Shown piece after piece: positions 20,263 through 28,215 of a stretch of DNA of 64,000 nucleotides; within the stretch, counting starts at the first letter, position 1, and each line of letters starts with the position of its first letter. Where the stretch lies: the NCBI GenBank assembly GCA_023954475.1, contig JAMLHW010000012.1:62001-126000 (forward strand). Reading direction: 5' to 3'. The DNA is from Anaerolineae bacterium (lineage in GTDB: Bacteria; Chloroflexota; Anaerolineae; Promineifilales; Promineifilaceae). The position numbers were made by a program, and so were the translations under genes. A model generated the notes under the pieces. That model was not told the origin of the DNA and searched no databases. It was given only the letters and a program-made list of their open reading frames with translations.

Positions 20263-21612
20263 TCAATAGTTGCCAGAAAACAGCAAGCCGGTCTCTGCAT
20301 TTACCACGCAGTCATGAACCTCATATGCTGCGCTTGTGAGTTGTTGCGCCTTACCTAATTGCGAGAAAGGAAATCGCGAAGCTTCCAGTTGAACATCCAT
20401 CTCCGTAATCACCTTGTACAATGCGTTGTCTATCAAAATAACGTCGCGGTCTCTGGTGGCAGCGCTGCACAAAAAGCTTGACAAGTGAACAGCTCTGCCC
20501 AAGACTGTCACATATTGGTAAACGGGATGCCCAATTTTGGCTTCTTGTACAGGCCCATAGCTCAAGCCAATCCGGACATGAATATCTTCAGGCAAGTTGC
20601 CAAGGATTTTCCAGCCTTTGATCATGTCCCGAAACGCGCTGCGAATTTCCAATGCAGCCAGGATTGCTTCGAGAGGATGATTTCTGACACGGCGCGGAAT
20701 ATTGAATCTCAACATGACCCCGTCGCCAATATATTTATCAACCGTCGCTCCATGCCTAAACGCGACTTCACAAATCGTTTCGAGGTATTGGTTGATGTAT
20801 TGAATAGCAGAGGAAGAATTGAGTTCACGGAACAGCACTGAGGAGTGCGTCATATCGCAGAACATAATCGTCGCATATTCATCTGCCCGATCTGGTGTTA
20901 TACCTAACAACTCAACGCCTTTGGGATAGACTATGAACTCAGCCACCTGCTTAGCCAAGGTGCGAGCATATGTCTCGACTACTGCAAAATCATTCTCTTC
21001 AAATTGTAGTGGTGCAACACGATTCAGGAGCTGCAAGACGCCAACAATCTCGCGATTCTTACCATAGTGCAAAGGGAAGTTCAAAATTTGCTGTGTCTGA
21101 TAACCTGAAAACTGATCTGCCTGTTCATAATGTCCCACAGCTAAGTCAGTTTTTGTATATATGAATGGGCGACCTTGTGTGAAGCATTTTCCTGCACTAC
21201 TCTCGATAGGTACGATCACTTTTTGCAACTTCTGTGTTTGTTCGTTCGTCGGCTTAATGGAAAGAAAAACCATGCCGGGGGGTGTTGCCGTTTGTTCACT
21301 TGGGATCTGAATCAGAACTGATCCGGAGCGCGCCTGTAAGTTGCGCATGATGGTCTCCAATTCGCCGTCAATATCACGCTTGAGTGTGAGAACTTCTTGT
21401 CCTAAGCTACGCGACCGATTGTACTCATCCAATACCTGATCATATTGTATGCGCAACATTTTTAGTTCTTGATCGAGTCGCTGGTTTTCCGCTTCCAATC
21501 CCTTTTGCTGCAACTCTCCTTGCAAACGAACGACATATCGCGTCACGGCAATAACCGCGCCGAGGATCGTGATAGTAAGTCCAATCAGTGCAATAATCGC
21601 TTCAATACTCAT
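20263..21612 (-). CDS. Membrane-anchored GAF-domain class III nucleotide cyclase
   Basis: The 449-residue protein starts with a transmembrane segment (about residues 4-24, IIALIGLTITILGAVIAV) followed by a coiled coil (about 30-95). A GAF domain follows (about 95-240; SAGKCFTQGRPFIY, PLHYGKNREIVGVLQLLNR). The C-terminal class III cyclase domain (about 255-410) has MFCDMTHSSVLFREL with the first metal aspartate and VDKYIGDGVMLRF with the second. It should make a cyclic nucleotide in response to a GAF ligand. It is the first gene of an accessory-looking block with no TCGGCCGA copies. About 170 bp downstream of its stop is featureless. Confidence 0.88.
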   Translation of the reverse strand: MSIEAIIALIGLTITILGAVIAVTRYVVRLQGELQQKGLEAENQRLDQELKMLRIQYDQVLDEYNRSRSLGQEVLTLKRDIDGELETIMRNLQARSGSVLIQIPSEQTATPPGMVFLSIKPTNEQTQKLQKVIVPIESSAGKCFTQGRPFIYTKTDLAVGHYEQADQFSGYQTQQILNFPLHYGKNREIVGVLQLLNRVAPLQFEENDFAVVETYARTLAKQVAEFIVYPKGVELLGITPDRADEYATIMFCDMTHSSVLFRELNSSSAIQYINQYLETICEVAFRHGATVDKYIGDGVMLRFNIPRRVRNHPLEAILAALEIRSAFRDMIKGWKILGNLPEDIHVRIGLSYGPVQEAKIGHPVYQYVTVLGRAVHLSSFLCSAATRDRDVILIDNALYKVITEMDVQLEASRFPFSQLGKAQQLTSAAYEVHDCVVNAETGLLFSGNY

Positions 21613-21709
21613 TGTCGGCCCCGCATCTCGTAATTCGCTGTCTGTAGCTTAGTCATGAAATACAGGCATGACCTCGCGTCTTGCTACAAGGAGATTTTAC
21701 CATCATTGG

Positions 21710-22927
21710 CTAAACGCTGGCGTCTATGTTTCTTGCACCCCGCGCGAGTGGATCAAAGCCTGCCGGCCACTTTGTCAAGTGATCAAAATACGATTCAAAG
21801 AGCTGAGTTCCAGTCAACACAGAGTTCTGTAGGTTCGCAGCACGCAAGTTGGCATGAGATAGATCGGCATCACGAAATGATGCGCCTGAACAATCAGAGG
21901 CGTACAAATTCAAATGTCTCAGATTAGCGCGTTGCAAATTAACATGGTGGAGATTGGCCTCACTTAAATCAGCTCCAGCCAGGCTGATGCCATCCATCTG
22001 TTGATTAACGACCTGCCAGACAAGTCGCCAGCGTGCTGCAAGCGATGACTCATGCCGATCTAGCATACAGTTTCTCAGCCAGGCCCACCGCAAATCAATA
22101 CCGGTGAATATTGCTTCAAGCATCGTGGCTTCGCGCAGATCGACCCACAACATTGAGGTGTCACTCAAGTCGGCACGATACAAATCGCTTCTGACAAGAC
22201 GCGCTCTGTCAAGCGTGGTTCCGCGCAAGGAAGCACTATCCAAGATAGTTTCCGTCAAGTCCGCTTCACTTAGATCTGCATTATCCAATTTCGCTCCAGC
22301 CAGAACAGCTTTCCGTAATACTGTCGCTCCTGTAAGATCGGCTGAACTCAAATCGGCCTCGTGGAGTCGAGCTCCAACAAGCTGCACACTATTTATGCGT
22401 GCTCCGGCCAGCGTTGCACCGACAAGATCGGCGTGATTCATCGATGAACCGAACAGATTCGCACCAGATAAATTAGCATCGCGCAAATCTGCTCCATCTA
22501 GTACCAACTCCGATAAGTTGCGTCGCGATAAATCAAAATTGCGCATCTTATCCTGCCCATTCCAGTTCAATACAATCTGATATTGCTCGTCGCGATTGTC
22601 TTGACTAATGAAAACATCTAGCTGGTCTGTATGTACACGCCGACTGCCCATGACATGACCAGCATCCTCGAATGTAACAGGTAATGCTTGTATTTGTTTG
22701 TTTGTCGGCACCCATGCCTTTGCACTCGTGGCTAGTGACTCAACCATATCATTGGATTCAGCCCAGGCCAACGTCTGGAAAACTGTTTCTCTGTAACCAC
22801 GTTCAGCAGCGATGTCCCCTAACCGCACGCCAAGCTTAACCCTGAGCATGACCGCAAGTGTGTCGTGCGTAAATGCATCAAGTAGTGCTTCGAATAGCTG
22901 TTCGTAATCAGATTCTGACAGTTTCAT
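21710..22927 (-). CDS. EAD1-like domain plus pentapeptide-repeat protein
   Basis: The 405-residue protein has an N-terminal helical domain of about 85 residues (YEQLFEALLDAFTHDTLAVM, VKLGVRLGDIA) that resembles effector-associated domain 1, an adaptor of bacterial conflict and signalling systems. From about residue 130 to 395 it is a pentapeptide-repeat solenoid of A(D/N)LXX units (LDGADLRDANLSGANLFGSS and similar), broken by a non-repeat insert around residues 285-310. EADs recruit partners carrying the same domain; the pentapeptide helix may be the effector or a scaffold. No partner EAD was seen in the window. The gene is 97 bp upstream of the GAF cyclase on the same strand. Confidence 0.8.
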   Translation of the reverse strand: MKLSESDYEQLFEALLDAFTHDTLAVMLRVKLGVRLGDIAAERGYRETVFQTLAWAESNDMVESLATSAKAWVPTNKQIQALPVTFEDAGHVMGSRRVHTDQLDVFISQDNRDEQYQIVLNWNGQDKMRNFDLSRRNLSELVLDGADLRDANLSGANLFGSSMNHADLVGATLAGARINSVQLVGARLHEADLSSADLTGATVLRKAVLAGAKLDNADLSEADLTETILDSASLRGTTLDRARLVRSDLYRADLSDTSMLWVDLREATMLEAIFTGIDLRWAWLRNCMLDRHESSLAARWRLVWQVVNQQMDGISLAGADLSEANLHHVNLQRANLRHLNLYASDCSGASFRDADLSHANLRAANLQNSVLTGTQLFESYFDHLTKWPAGFDPLARGARNIDASV

Positions 22928-22951
22928 ATGATCCTTGATTTTGCCAGGACA

Positions 22952-23110
22952 TCAGAACGACACAATTTCATCATCTGTCAAATGAGCAATATGTATTCGC
23001 GCGTAGAATTGTGCAACCATGTCGGTATCAGTCACAAGTATTGGCTCAATGCTCAACTGCGAACTTGATTCAAGAATAGTGTCCGACATTTCTAGAAGAA
23101 TCGTCCACAT
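22952..23110 (-). CDS. Small uncharacterised ORF between recombinase remnant and EAD gene
   Basis: An open frame of 76 codons (22952-23179) contains an ATG at 23110 giving 52 residues (MWTILLEMSDTILESSSQLS start, LTDDEIVSF end). The composition is protein-like and acidic, but no family is recognisable and no clear ribosome-binding site precedes it. It ends 25 bp before the EAD1-pentapeptide gene and could be a small partner or the tail of a degraded gene. Confidence 0.3.
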   Translation of the reverse strand: MWTILLEMSDTILESSSQLSIEPILVTDTDMVAQFYARIHIAHLTDDEIVSF

Positions 23111-23164
23111 CCTGCTTGGTTCGGTGCATTTACAATTCAGTCGATCAAGAAATTCATAAATATC

Positions 23165-23510
23165 TGCAGACAGTGGCTTTCAAAAAGAGCATACTCCTTC
23201 ATCAAGTCCATAATCAATACGCCTTTGCGCCGTTCCTACTGTAGTTCTTCTATTTGCTCAGATTTGAGTTTCTGTTTTCGGCCGAATCGCAATCCCCTCA
23301 CTTTCTATATCCCATCAATCTGCCACCAAGGAAGTTTAATAACAAGCGGCCTGTTGTATCGTTGGTGTCTCTATTCTGCCCAGCATGCTCCAGTACCTTT
23401 CTCTTCCAATTCTGCCGCAATCTGAAACAAATGCAAGGTGGGACGAGCCGGACGATTCAACCGCTTTACAACCTGCGTGTCTCACTCACGCACTTCTGTC
23501 AGACACAGCA
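23165..23510 (-). pseudogene. Degraded serine recombinase (resolvase/invertase family)
   Basis: Pieces of one protein appear in several minus-strand frames in the right order: LTEVRE-stop-DTQVVKRLNRPARPTLHL, FQIAAELEEKGTG, then NRDTNDTTGRLLLNFLGG, then FGRKQKLKSEQIEELQ-stop, and RRKGVLIMDLMKEYALF. These match the middle of Pin/Hin-type serine recombinases, their long E-helix region, and the C-terminal helix-turn-helix (GRKxKLxxEQIxEL, GVLIKDLMxEY). At least two in-frame stops and several frameshifts are present, and the catalytic N-terminus is missing. It is clear evidence of past mobile-element activity in this block. One TCGGCCGA copy (near 23278) lies in it. Confidence 0.8.
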
Positions 23511-23589
23511 GGCATAAGATAGTCGAAGCGCACCGTCCGATCGACAATGGTCCCTACGACTAAGAGTAGAACCGTATAGTTTCGAAAGT

Positions 23590-24297
23590 CTAGGGATGAA
23601 TCCAAACGCTGGGAACAGTCGCACCTTCCAAGTAAGCTGTCGAGGCTAGCTGCTGTTCAGTAACTAAAGCACCTTCCAGATCGGCGTGGCGTAAATCAGC
23701 ATCACGCAAGTTGGCTGTCAAAAGGTCTGCGCCGCGCAAATCTGCACCGCGCAGAATTGCCCGACTGAGGTTTGCGCCATACAAGATGGCTCCGTTCAAA
23801 TCAGCTTCGCTCAAATCGACGCCAGACAGGTTTGCTTTGAACAGATTAGCATTGTGCAGAATTGCACCACGCAAATTTCGGCCCCGCAAGTCGCGCAAAG
23901 GCATTTCTACTGCGCCGTCTCCTGCAATGCCGCTCAATTTAGCACTGATGAGTTGTGAGTCGAATTGTCCATCATAAATCTGGCCGTCTGGCAAAATTGC
24001 ACCATGTAATGATTTCGCCTGCCGTAATTGTACAACTGTAACCACGGCATCTGCTAAATGTGCTCTAGAGAGATCTGCGTTGTTCAGTTTCGCTCCACTC
24101 AAGTCAGTGCGAATCAGATTCGCCCCTTGCAGATTTGCACCGCCCAAATTGGCCCCGCGTAAGTCGAGAAAACTCAGATCTGCCTTTGCCAGGTTTGCCT
24201 TGCGCCGATTTAGATACAGGCTCAGGAAGAACCGCTGGCGCAAATCCATGTAAACCTTCACCAGGCGCAGAAATAAGCGATACGAGATGCGTTTCAT
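23590..24297 (-). CDS. Pentapeptide-repeat protein
   Basis: I take ATG 24297 (MKRISYRLFLRLVKVYMDLR) as the start; an ATG at 24354 would overlap the divergent promoter region. After a basic, helical N-terminus of about 40 residues the protein is a regular A(D/N)LXX solenoid (KADLSFLDLRGANLGGANL and further units) broken once by a non-repeat stretch (LRQAKSLHGAILPDGQIYDG). Such right-handed quadrilateral helices act as scaffolds or, in some cases, DNA mimics; no specific role can be assigned. It is divergent from the MutS-like gene. Confidence 0.82.
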   Translation of the reverse strand: MKRISYRLFLRLVKVYMDLRQRFFLSLYLNRRKANLAKADLSFLDLRGANLGGANLQGANLIRTDLSGAKLNNADLSRAHLADAVVTVVQLRQAKSLHGAILPDGQIYDGQFDSQLISAKLSGIAGDGAVEMPLRDLRGRNLRGAILHNANLFKANLSGVDLSEADLNGAILYGANLSRAILRGADLRGADLLTANLRDADLRHADLEGALVTEQQLASTAYLEGATVPSVWIHP

Positions 24298-24310
24298 ATA
24301 GCATTGATTA

Positions 24311-24340
24311 TAGCGAATCTGGACTTGTTGTAGCGAATCT
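24311..24340. promoter_or_regulatory. Direct repeat TAGCGAATCT x2 in a divergent promoter region
   Basis: TAGCGAATCT occurs at 24311-24320 and 24331-24340, exactly 20 bp apart (about two helical turns). The pair lies between the divergent pentapeptide and MutS-like genes and overlaps the putative -35 of the latter. This arrangement fits an operator for a dimeric regulator, though it has only two copies and no known matching regulator. Confidence 0.4.
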
Positions 24341-24355
24341 ATGCCGCGGTACAAT
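24328..24355 (+). promoter_or_regulatory. Putative sigma70-type promoter of the MutS-like gene
   Basis: TTGTAG (24328-24333) and TACAAT (24350-24355) are separated by 16 bp and lie just upstream of the ATG at 24379, which is preceded by AAAGGGTAAAG. The match is moderate. Confidence 0.35.
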
Positions 24356-24378
24356 GAAACAAAAAGGGTAAAGATGCC

Positions 24379-25113
24379 ATGACCGAAATTAGTTTATTGT
24401 GGCCAGACGGCCAACGCACTAAAACCTGGCGTATTGCAGAAGAAACGATTCGTGATTTGGAATTACAGGCGATTGTAAAAGCGCTGTGTACCGACAGTCG
24501 CTTCCAAAAAGCGGTCAGCGACACACTATTTTACCTGTGCCTCGAAGAAGATACCATACGCTACCGCCAGATCGTGTTAACTGATTTACATCAGCATACA
24601 GCTCTGGCGGAAAAACTGGAGGAGCTGCTGCCGCTACTGGATGAGCTGACGCAATTCTCCTACCGACACATTGGCAGAGGCAGTTCATTGCAGGAAGTGG
24701 TGGCCCGTACTCGGGAATTGGAACTACTTGTGGCAGTTGCAAACGACTTATATCAAGCGTTTGCCGCCATTTCTTCACCTTTGCATTCGCGTGGCCTAAT
24801 AGCGCTGCAAGACAAGATTACGTCCCTGGTGAGCGATCGGCATTTTCAACAGATGGTTGAGGAACTCCCGGAGTTGCTCGACGCTTTACGCAACAATCAG
24901 AGCATCACTGTCGGAATCAATCTGGATCATGATTTACGACCAAATGCGGCCGTATTGCTTTCTGTCAATCAGGAGCCTTTCACCAACAGCTCATTCCTCG
25001 ACCGTTTGCTTGGCAAAGGTGTCAAGCAAAATAGGGGGATTGCTCCCTTACACCGCCCACCTGTGATTAGCACGGGCGACGGACCGACAGCAGGGGGCAT
25101 CCGCAGAGATTGA
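24379..25113 (+). CDS. MutS-related protein, N-terminal (core/lever) part
   Basis: This 244-residue product corresponds to the helical domain that precedes the ATPase in small MutS-family proteins of about 550 residues (DTLFYLCLEEDTIRYRQIVL, LEELLPLLDELTQFSYR, SVGINLDHDLRPN-like strand). It lacks the mismatch-recognition domain. Its stop overlaps the next frame, which encodes the ATPase. One extra G in the G5 tract at 25093-25097 would fuse the two into GPTAGGHPQRLSPMMVPLFK and give one protein of about 560 residues. I think a single gene with an indel is more likely than two coupled genes. There are no TCGGCCGA copies. Confidence 0.75.
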   Translation: MTEISLLWPDGQRTKTWRIAEETIRDLELQAIVKALCTDSRFQKAVSDTLFYLCLEEDTIRYRQIVLTDLHQHTALAEKLEELLPLLDELTQFSYRHIGRGSSLQEVVARTRELELLVAVANDLYQAFAAISSPLHSRGLIALQDKITSLVSDRHFQQMVEELPELLDALRNNQSITVGINLDHDLRPNAAVLLSVNQEPFTNSSFLDRLLGKGVKQNRGIAPLHRPPVISTGDGPTAGGIRRD

Positions 25114-26060
25114 GTCCAATGATGGTTCCCTTATTCAAGGATTTGTCGAAGGTCCTTGAAAAAATCGCGGAGCCAATAGCCCATGAGTTGAAAAAGTATA
25201 TCCAGATGAACAGCCGTTTTCTGGCTGACCTGTATCCGGAGCTTATCTTCTACGTGCAAGCGCTAGACTTGATCAATAGAGTGGAAGCCGCCGGTATGCA
25301 CTTGACCTATCCTGAAATCGCCCCAGCTGACGAGCGGATGTGTCGTGTCGAGTCAGCCTACAATCTGCAACTGGCCCTGCGTGAGATGGGTGCCCATTCC
25401 TCTGAAGCCACAGACCTACATGTTGTGACGAACGACATTGCGTTTGGTGGAGACGGTCGCATTGCCATATTGACGGGACCCAACCAGGGAGGAAAAACGA
25501 CCTATTTGCAAAGCATTGGCCTTGTGCAAGTGCTGACTCAGGTTGGCATGCCTGTACCAGGCGTGAAGGCTAGATTAAGTCCTGTCGACGCAATCCATAC
25601 CCATTACCCGACAGAAGAGCAGCTGGAATTGGGAACCGGCAGGTTCGGTGATGAAGCTCAACGCCTGCGAACCATCTTTGAGAAGGTTACCGGCAATAGT
25701 TTAGTACTCTTGAATGAATCGTTGTCGACTACCAGTGTAAAAGAAGCGCTTTATCTGGCTGAAGTTATCGTAAAAGCGCTGAGAGGAATTGGTTTGCGAG
25801 CTGTGTTTACCACCCACCTGCACGAATTAGCAGCCGCTGCTCAGGAAATCAATGCTCACGTGCCGGGAGACAGTATTGTATTCAGCCTTGTCGCCTCTAA
25901 GCCTGAAGGAACGCCGCGTGACGAACAGGTCTACAGTTATCGCGTCCAACCCGGCCCGCCCCTCGGCCGCAGCTATGCCGGTCACATTGCCACGCGCTAT
26001 GGAATTGACGACAATCAGCTTCAATCCCTTCTCAAGGAACGCAATTTGCTGCCCCGTTGA
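25110..26060 (+). CDS. MutS-related protein, C-terminal ATPase part
   Basis: The ABC-type ATPase of MutS family proteins is evident. It has Walker A TGPNQGGKTTYLQSIG, a signature region with LGTGRFGDEAQRLRTIF, Walker B-like VLLNESLSTTSVKEAL (Asn where most MutS have Asp) and a late His in TTHLHELA. As annotated it would start at TTG 25110 (or ATG 25119/25122), overlapping the upstream stop, but it is probably the second half of the preceding gene split by a missing G near 25095. Small MutS-like proteins lacking the recognition domain act in recombination or remain uncharacterised; the role here is unknown. A 22-bp perfect palindrome follows its stop. Confidence 0.8.
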   Translation: MSPMMVPLFKDLSKVLEKIAEPIAHELKKYIQMNSRFLADLYPELIFYVQALDLINRVEAAGMHLTYPEIAPADERMCRVESAYNLQLALREMGAHSSEATDLHVVTNDIAFGGDGRIAILTGPNQGGKTTYLQSIGLVQVLTQVGMPVPGVKARLSPVDAIHTHYPTEEQLELGTGRFGDEAQRLRTIFEKVTGNSLVLLNESLSTTSVKEALYLAEVIVKALRGIGLRAVFTTHLHELAAAAQEINAHVPGDSIVFSLVASKPEGTPRDEQVYSYRVQPGPPLGRSYAGHIATRYGIDDNQLQSLLKERNLLPR

Positions 26061-26065
26061 CTGAC

Positions 26066-26087
26066 TCAACTTCTCATGAGAAGTTGA
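26066..26087. repeat. Perfect 22-bp palindrome downstream of the MutS-like gene
   Basis: The two 11-base halves TCAACTTCTCA and TGAGAAGTTGA are exact reverse complements with no spacer. The palindrome starts 5 bp after the stop. There is no T-run after it on the plus strand, so a standard intrinsic terminator is unlikely. The following 190 bp (to 26277) contain no gene. Confidence 0.7.
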
Positions 26088-26277
26088 AAAGGGTCATGCT
26101 TGTCTTTCTCCGGCAATTCGCCAAGTTAGTGAGGCTATTCGAAGCACACATGTCTATCCAAGAAGGTAACAACATACGTGAAGTTATGTATCCGGTCTTT
26201 ACTTTATGATGATAGTGCAACCCAGACAATGCGAAATGGCACTAAAATAGTATCATAAATAATAAGAGAGACGTTCC

Positions 26278-26558
26278 ATGAAATTGAATTTTTCAGCCGC
26301 AGGATCAAACGAACTAGCAAACTCTGTCAACGAAAAAGGTGAAATCGCCGGTTTCTGGCGGGGATTGTGGCATGGTTTCATTGCACCATTTGCTTTTTTG
26401 ACATCGCTTTTCAAAGAGGATGTTGGTGTGTATGAAACCCATAACAATGGAAAGTGGACAACTTTGGCTTCATCCTCGGCTTGCTGATTGTCTTTGGGGG
26501 CAACAATAGTGACGACAGACAGATTCGGAAACGAAAGGAAGATGCACAGAATGGATGA
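26278..26558 (+). pseudogene. Small membrane protein of an ECF-type operon, one frameshift
   Basis: The first frame (from ATG 26278, with GAGAGACG upstream) reads WRGLWHGFIAPFAFLTSLF then VYETHNNGKW. It then slips at about 26455-26462. The next frame continues as NFGFILGLLIVFGGNN and ends in a basic tail (RQIRKRKEDAQNG, stop at 26556-26558). Together they make about 94 residues with two hydrophobic segments, a form I associate with small uncharacterised membrane proteins having a W(Y)xFGF motif. One added base restores the frame. As written, the product is truncated before its second membrane segment. Confidence 0.6.
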
Positions 26559-26652
26559 TAAAGAGAGTCGATTGTCCAGTATCCAAAATGTTCTGGTCAA
26601 CGAAGACCCCCAATCTAGCAACCTGTTGGACATTCGTGTGCCAAGCACATAG
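26551..26652 (+). CDS. Possible 33-residue peptide
   Basis: ATG 26551 overlaps the stop of the restored membrane-protein frame (ATGGATGA) and opens a 33-residue frame beginning MDDKESRLSSIQ and ending in TAG at 26650. The overlap suggests translational coupling, but the length is short, the composition uninformative and no family is recognised. Confidence 0.25.
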   Translation: MDDKESRLSSIQNVLVNEDPQSSNLLDIRVPST

Positions 26653-26679
26653 CATCTAACTTGGCTCATGGTCTGAAAA

Positions 26680-26707
26680 TTGCCCTGCCAATAGAAAACA
26701 TTATAAT
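26680..26707 (+). promoter_or_regulatory. Putative promoter of the ECF transporter operon
   Basis: TTGCCC (26680-26685) and a perfect TATAAT (26702-26707) are 16 bp apart, 66 bp before the S-component ATG at 26774. A second TTGACA lies at 26731 in the leader, with TATAAG 19 bp on. AGAGGGTAAG just before the ATG is a good ribosome-binding site. The short leader does not resemble a known vitamin riboswitch. Confidence 0.4.
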
Positions 26708-26773
26708 GAAAGCGGGTGGACAGCGGACATTTGACATGTTTTGTCTTGACAAGGCTATAAGAGGGTAAGCGAC

Positions 26774-27355
26774 ATGGAAAACATTCGGAAAGATTTCACG
26801 ACAATTACATGGGTAATGATTCCTGTGGCCATTGCTGTCAATGTCGTCATCGGTCAACTTGTCGTCCTCTTAAAATTACCTGTATATCTGGATTCAATTG
26901 GAACAGTTTTGGTTGGTCTTTTAGCAGGACCCTGGGCCGGTGCTCTTACGGGAATTCTCTCCAACCTGGTCTGGTCAATTACTGGTCTATTCCCCCAGGC
27001 CTGGGCGTGGATACCTGTGGCAGCCGTGATTGGCATCATGGCCGGTCTCTTTGGCCGGCGCTTCAAACAACTTGGCTGGTGGCTGATTGGTGGTTTGTTG
27101 ACGGGCATTATAGCTGCCCTTCTGTCAGCGCCCATATCGGCTGCGGTATTTGGTGGTGTAACCGGAACTGGACAAGATTTCCTGGTCGGCTTTTTCCGGG
27201 CTACAGGGGCCAGTATTCTTGAAGCAACATTTGGTCAGGGTATTGTCTCCGATCCCCTTGATAAGACCATTACATTCCTGATCGTTTATCTGGTGGTTCG
27301 GGCGTTACCAGCCCGGTTCCTAGATCGTTTTCCCCGTAGCGAAAATGTAGTTTAG
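26774..27355 (+). CDS. ECF transporter substrate-binding S component
   Basis: The 193-residue protein is almost entirely membrane-embedded, with about six hydrophobic segments (WVMIPVAIAVNVVIGQLVVL, YLDSIGTVLVGLLAGPWAGA, LIGGLLTGIIAALLSA and others). The short-helix and loop pattern LPVYLDSIGTVLVG is typical of S components that bind a vitamin-like ligand and dock on the EcfT/EcfA energising module. EcfT and two ATPases follow immediately, so this is a dedicated (group I) system. The ligand cannot be read from sequence; the PfkB kinase at the operon end suggests a sugar-, nucleoside- or vitamin-like alcohol that is phosphorylated after entry (inference). Confidence 0.85.
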   Translation: MENIRKDFTTITWVMIPVAIAVNVVIGQLVVLLKLPVYLDSIGTVLVGLLAGPWAGALTGILSNLVWSITGLFPQAWAWIPVAAVIGIMAGLFGRRFKQLGWWLIGGLLTGIIAALLSAPISAAVFGGVTGTGQDFLVGFFRATGASILEATFGQGIVSDPLDKTITFLIVYLVVRALPARFLDRFPRSENVV

Positions 27356-27434
27356 ATTTAAATCTCTACAAATTGATCCTACTCGGAAGGCATCAGAACA
27401 TCAGTGATCCGCCTTTCGTGAATGACTTCACCTC

Positions 27435-28211
27435 ATGTCAGCCGCTTTCTCCCTCTACCAATCTCGTGATAGCGGCCTACATCGACTGAACCCGCTGACT
27501 AAAATGACAATCGCCCTGAGCGGAGTAGCCACTAGCCTCATTGTGTCTGGGGTCTGGGGCAATTACCTGCTGTTTTTGCTCATTCTCGTACCTTTATCGG
27601 CCTGGGGACAAATCACCTACTCTTTTTTACGGGCTGTTTTTCGGGTGGTTTGGCCTTTTGCGATTTCTATCTTTCTCATCCAGGGGCTTTTCTGGACCGA
27701 TGGTACACCGGTGATCGATTTGGGCCCTTTGTCATTTAAAGCGGAGGGTCTGCTGTTTGCTGTAATCTCGGTCGGCCGGATTTTACTTCTGGTCGGTAGC
27801 TTCACACTGATGACGATGAGCACCAGGCCAGACGCCCTGATGATTGCCCTAAACCAGCGGGGTCTCCCCCACACACTCTCATATGTGGTGCTGTCAGCGA
27901 TTCAAATCGTTCCCATGTTTCAAGCCAAGGCCAACAAGATCGTGGAAGCGCAGCAATCCCGAGGTTTGGAAACTTCGGGCAACTTACTCAAACGAGTCCG
28001 GGCTTTGTTACCTTTGGTGGAACCTTTGCTCTTGGGCAGTATATTGGACATTGAAGAGCGGGCGATCGCTCTGGAAGCACGGGGCTTTGGCAGGCGAGTC
28101 AAGCCTACTAGTTTACTTATCCTCAAAGATCCGGTCTGGGAAAAGATATTGCGCTGGGCCATAGTAGCACTTGTCCTAGCCCTGTTGGCTGTTCGTATCT
28201 GGTTGTGGTGA
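27435..28211 (+). CDS. ecfT: ECF transporter transmembrane component EcfT
   Basis: The 258-residue protein has N-terminal HRLNPLTKM, membrane helices (VATSLIVSGVWGNYLLFLLI, LFAVISVGRILLLVGSFTLM) and, in the cytoplasmic helices, the two Ala-Arg-Gly coupling motifs of the CbiQ/EcfT family (AQQSRGLE near residue 178 and ALEARGFGRR near 215). These contact the two ATPase subunits. It lies 79 bp after the S component and 4 bp before the first ATPase gene. Confidence 0.9.
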   Translation: MSAAFSLYQSRDSGLHRLNPLTKMTIALSGVATSLIVSGVWGNYLLFLLILVPLSAWGQITYSFLRAVFRVVWPFAISIFLIQGLFWTDGTPVIDLGPLSFKAEGLLFAVISVGRILLLVGSFTLMTMSTRPDALMIALNQRGLPHTLSYVVLSAIQIVPMFQAKANKIVEAQQSRGLETSGNLLKRVRALLPLVEPLLLGSILDIEERAIALEARGFGRRVKPTSLLILKDPVWEKILRWAIVALVLALLAVRIWLW

Positions 28212-28215
28212 AAGC

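Noticed and set aside
26653-26773. Riboswitch upstream of the ECF S component
   Set aside because: The leader is short and I cannot find a conserved TPP, FMN, cobalamin or other vitamin riboswitch core in it.
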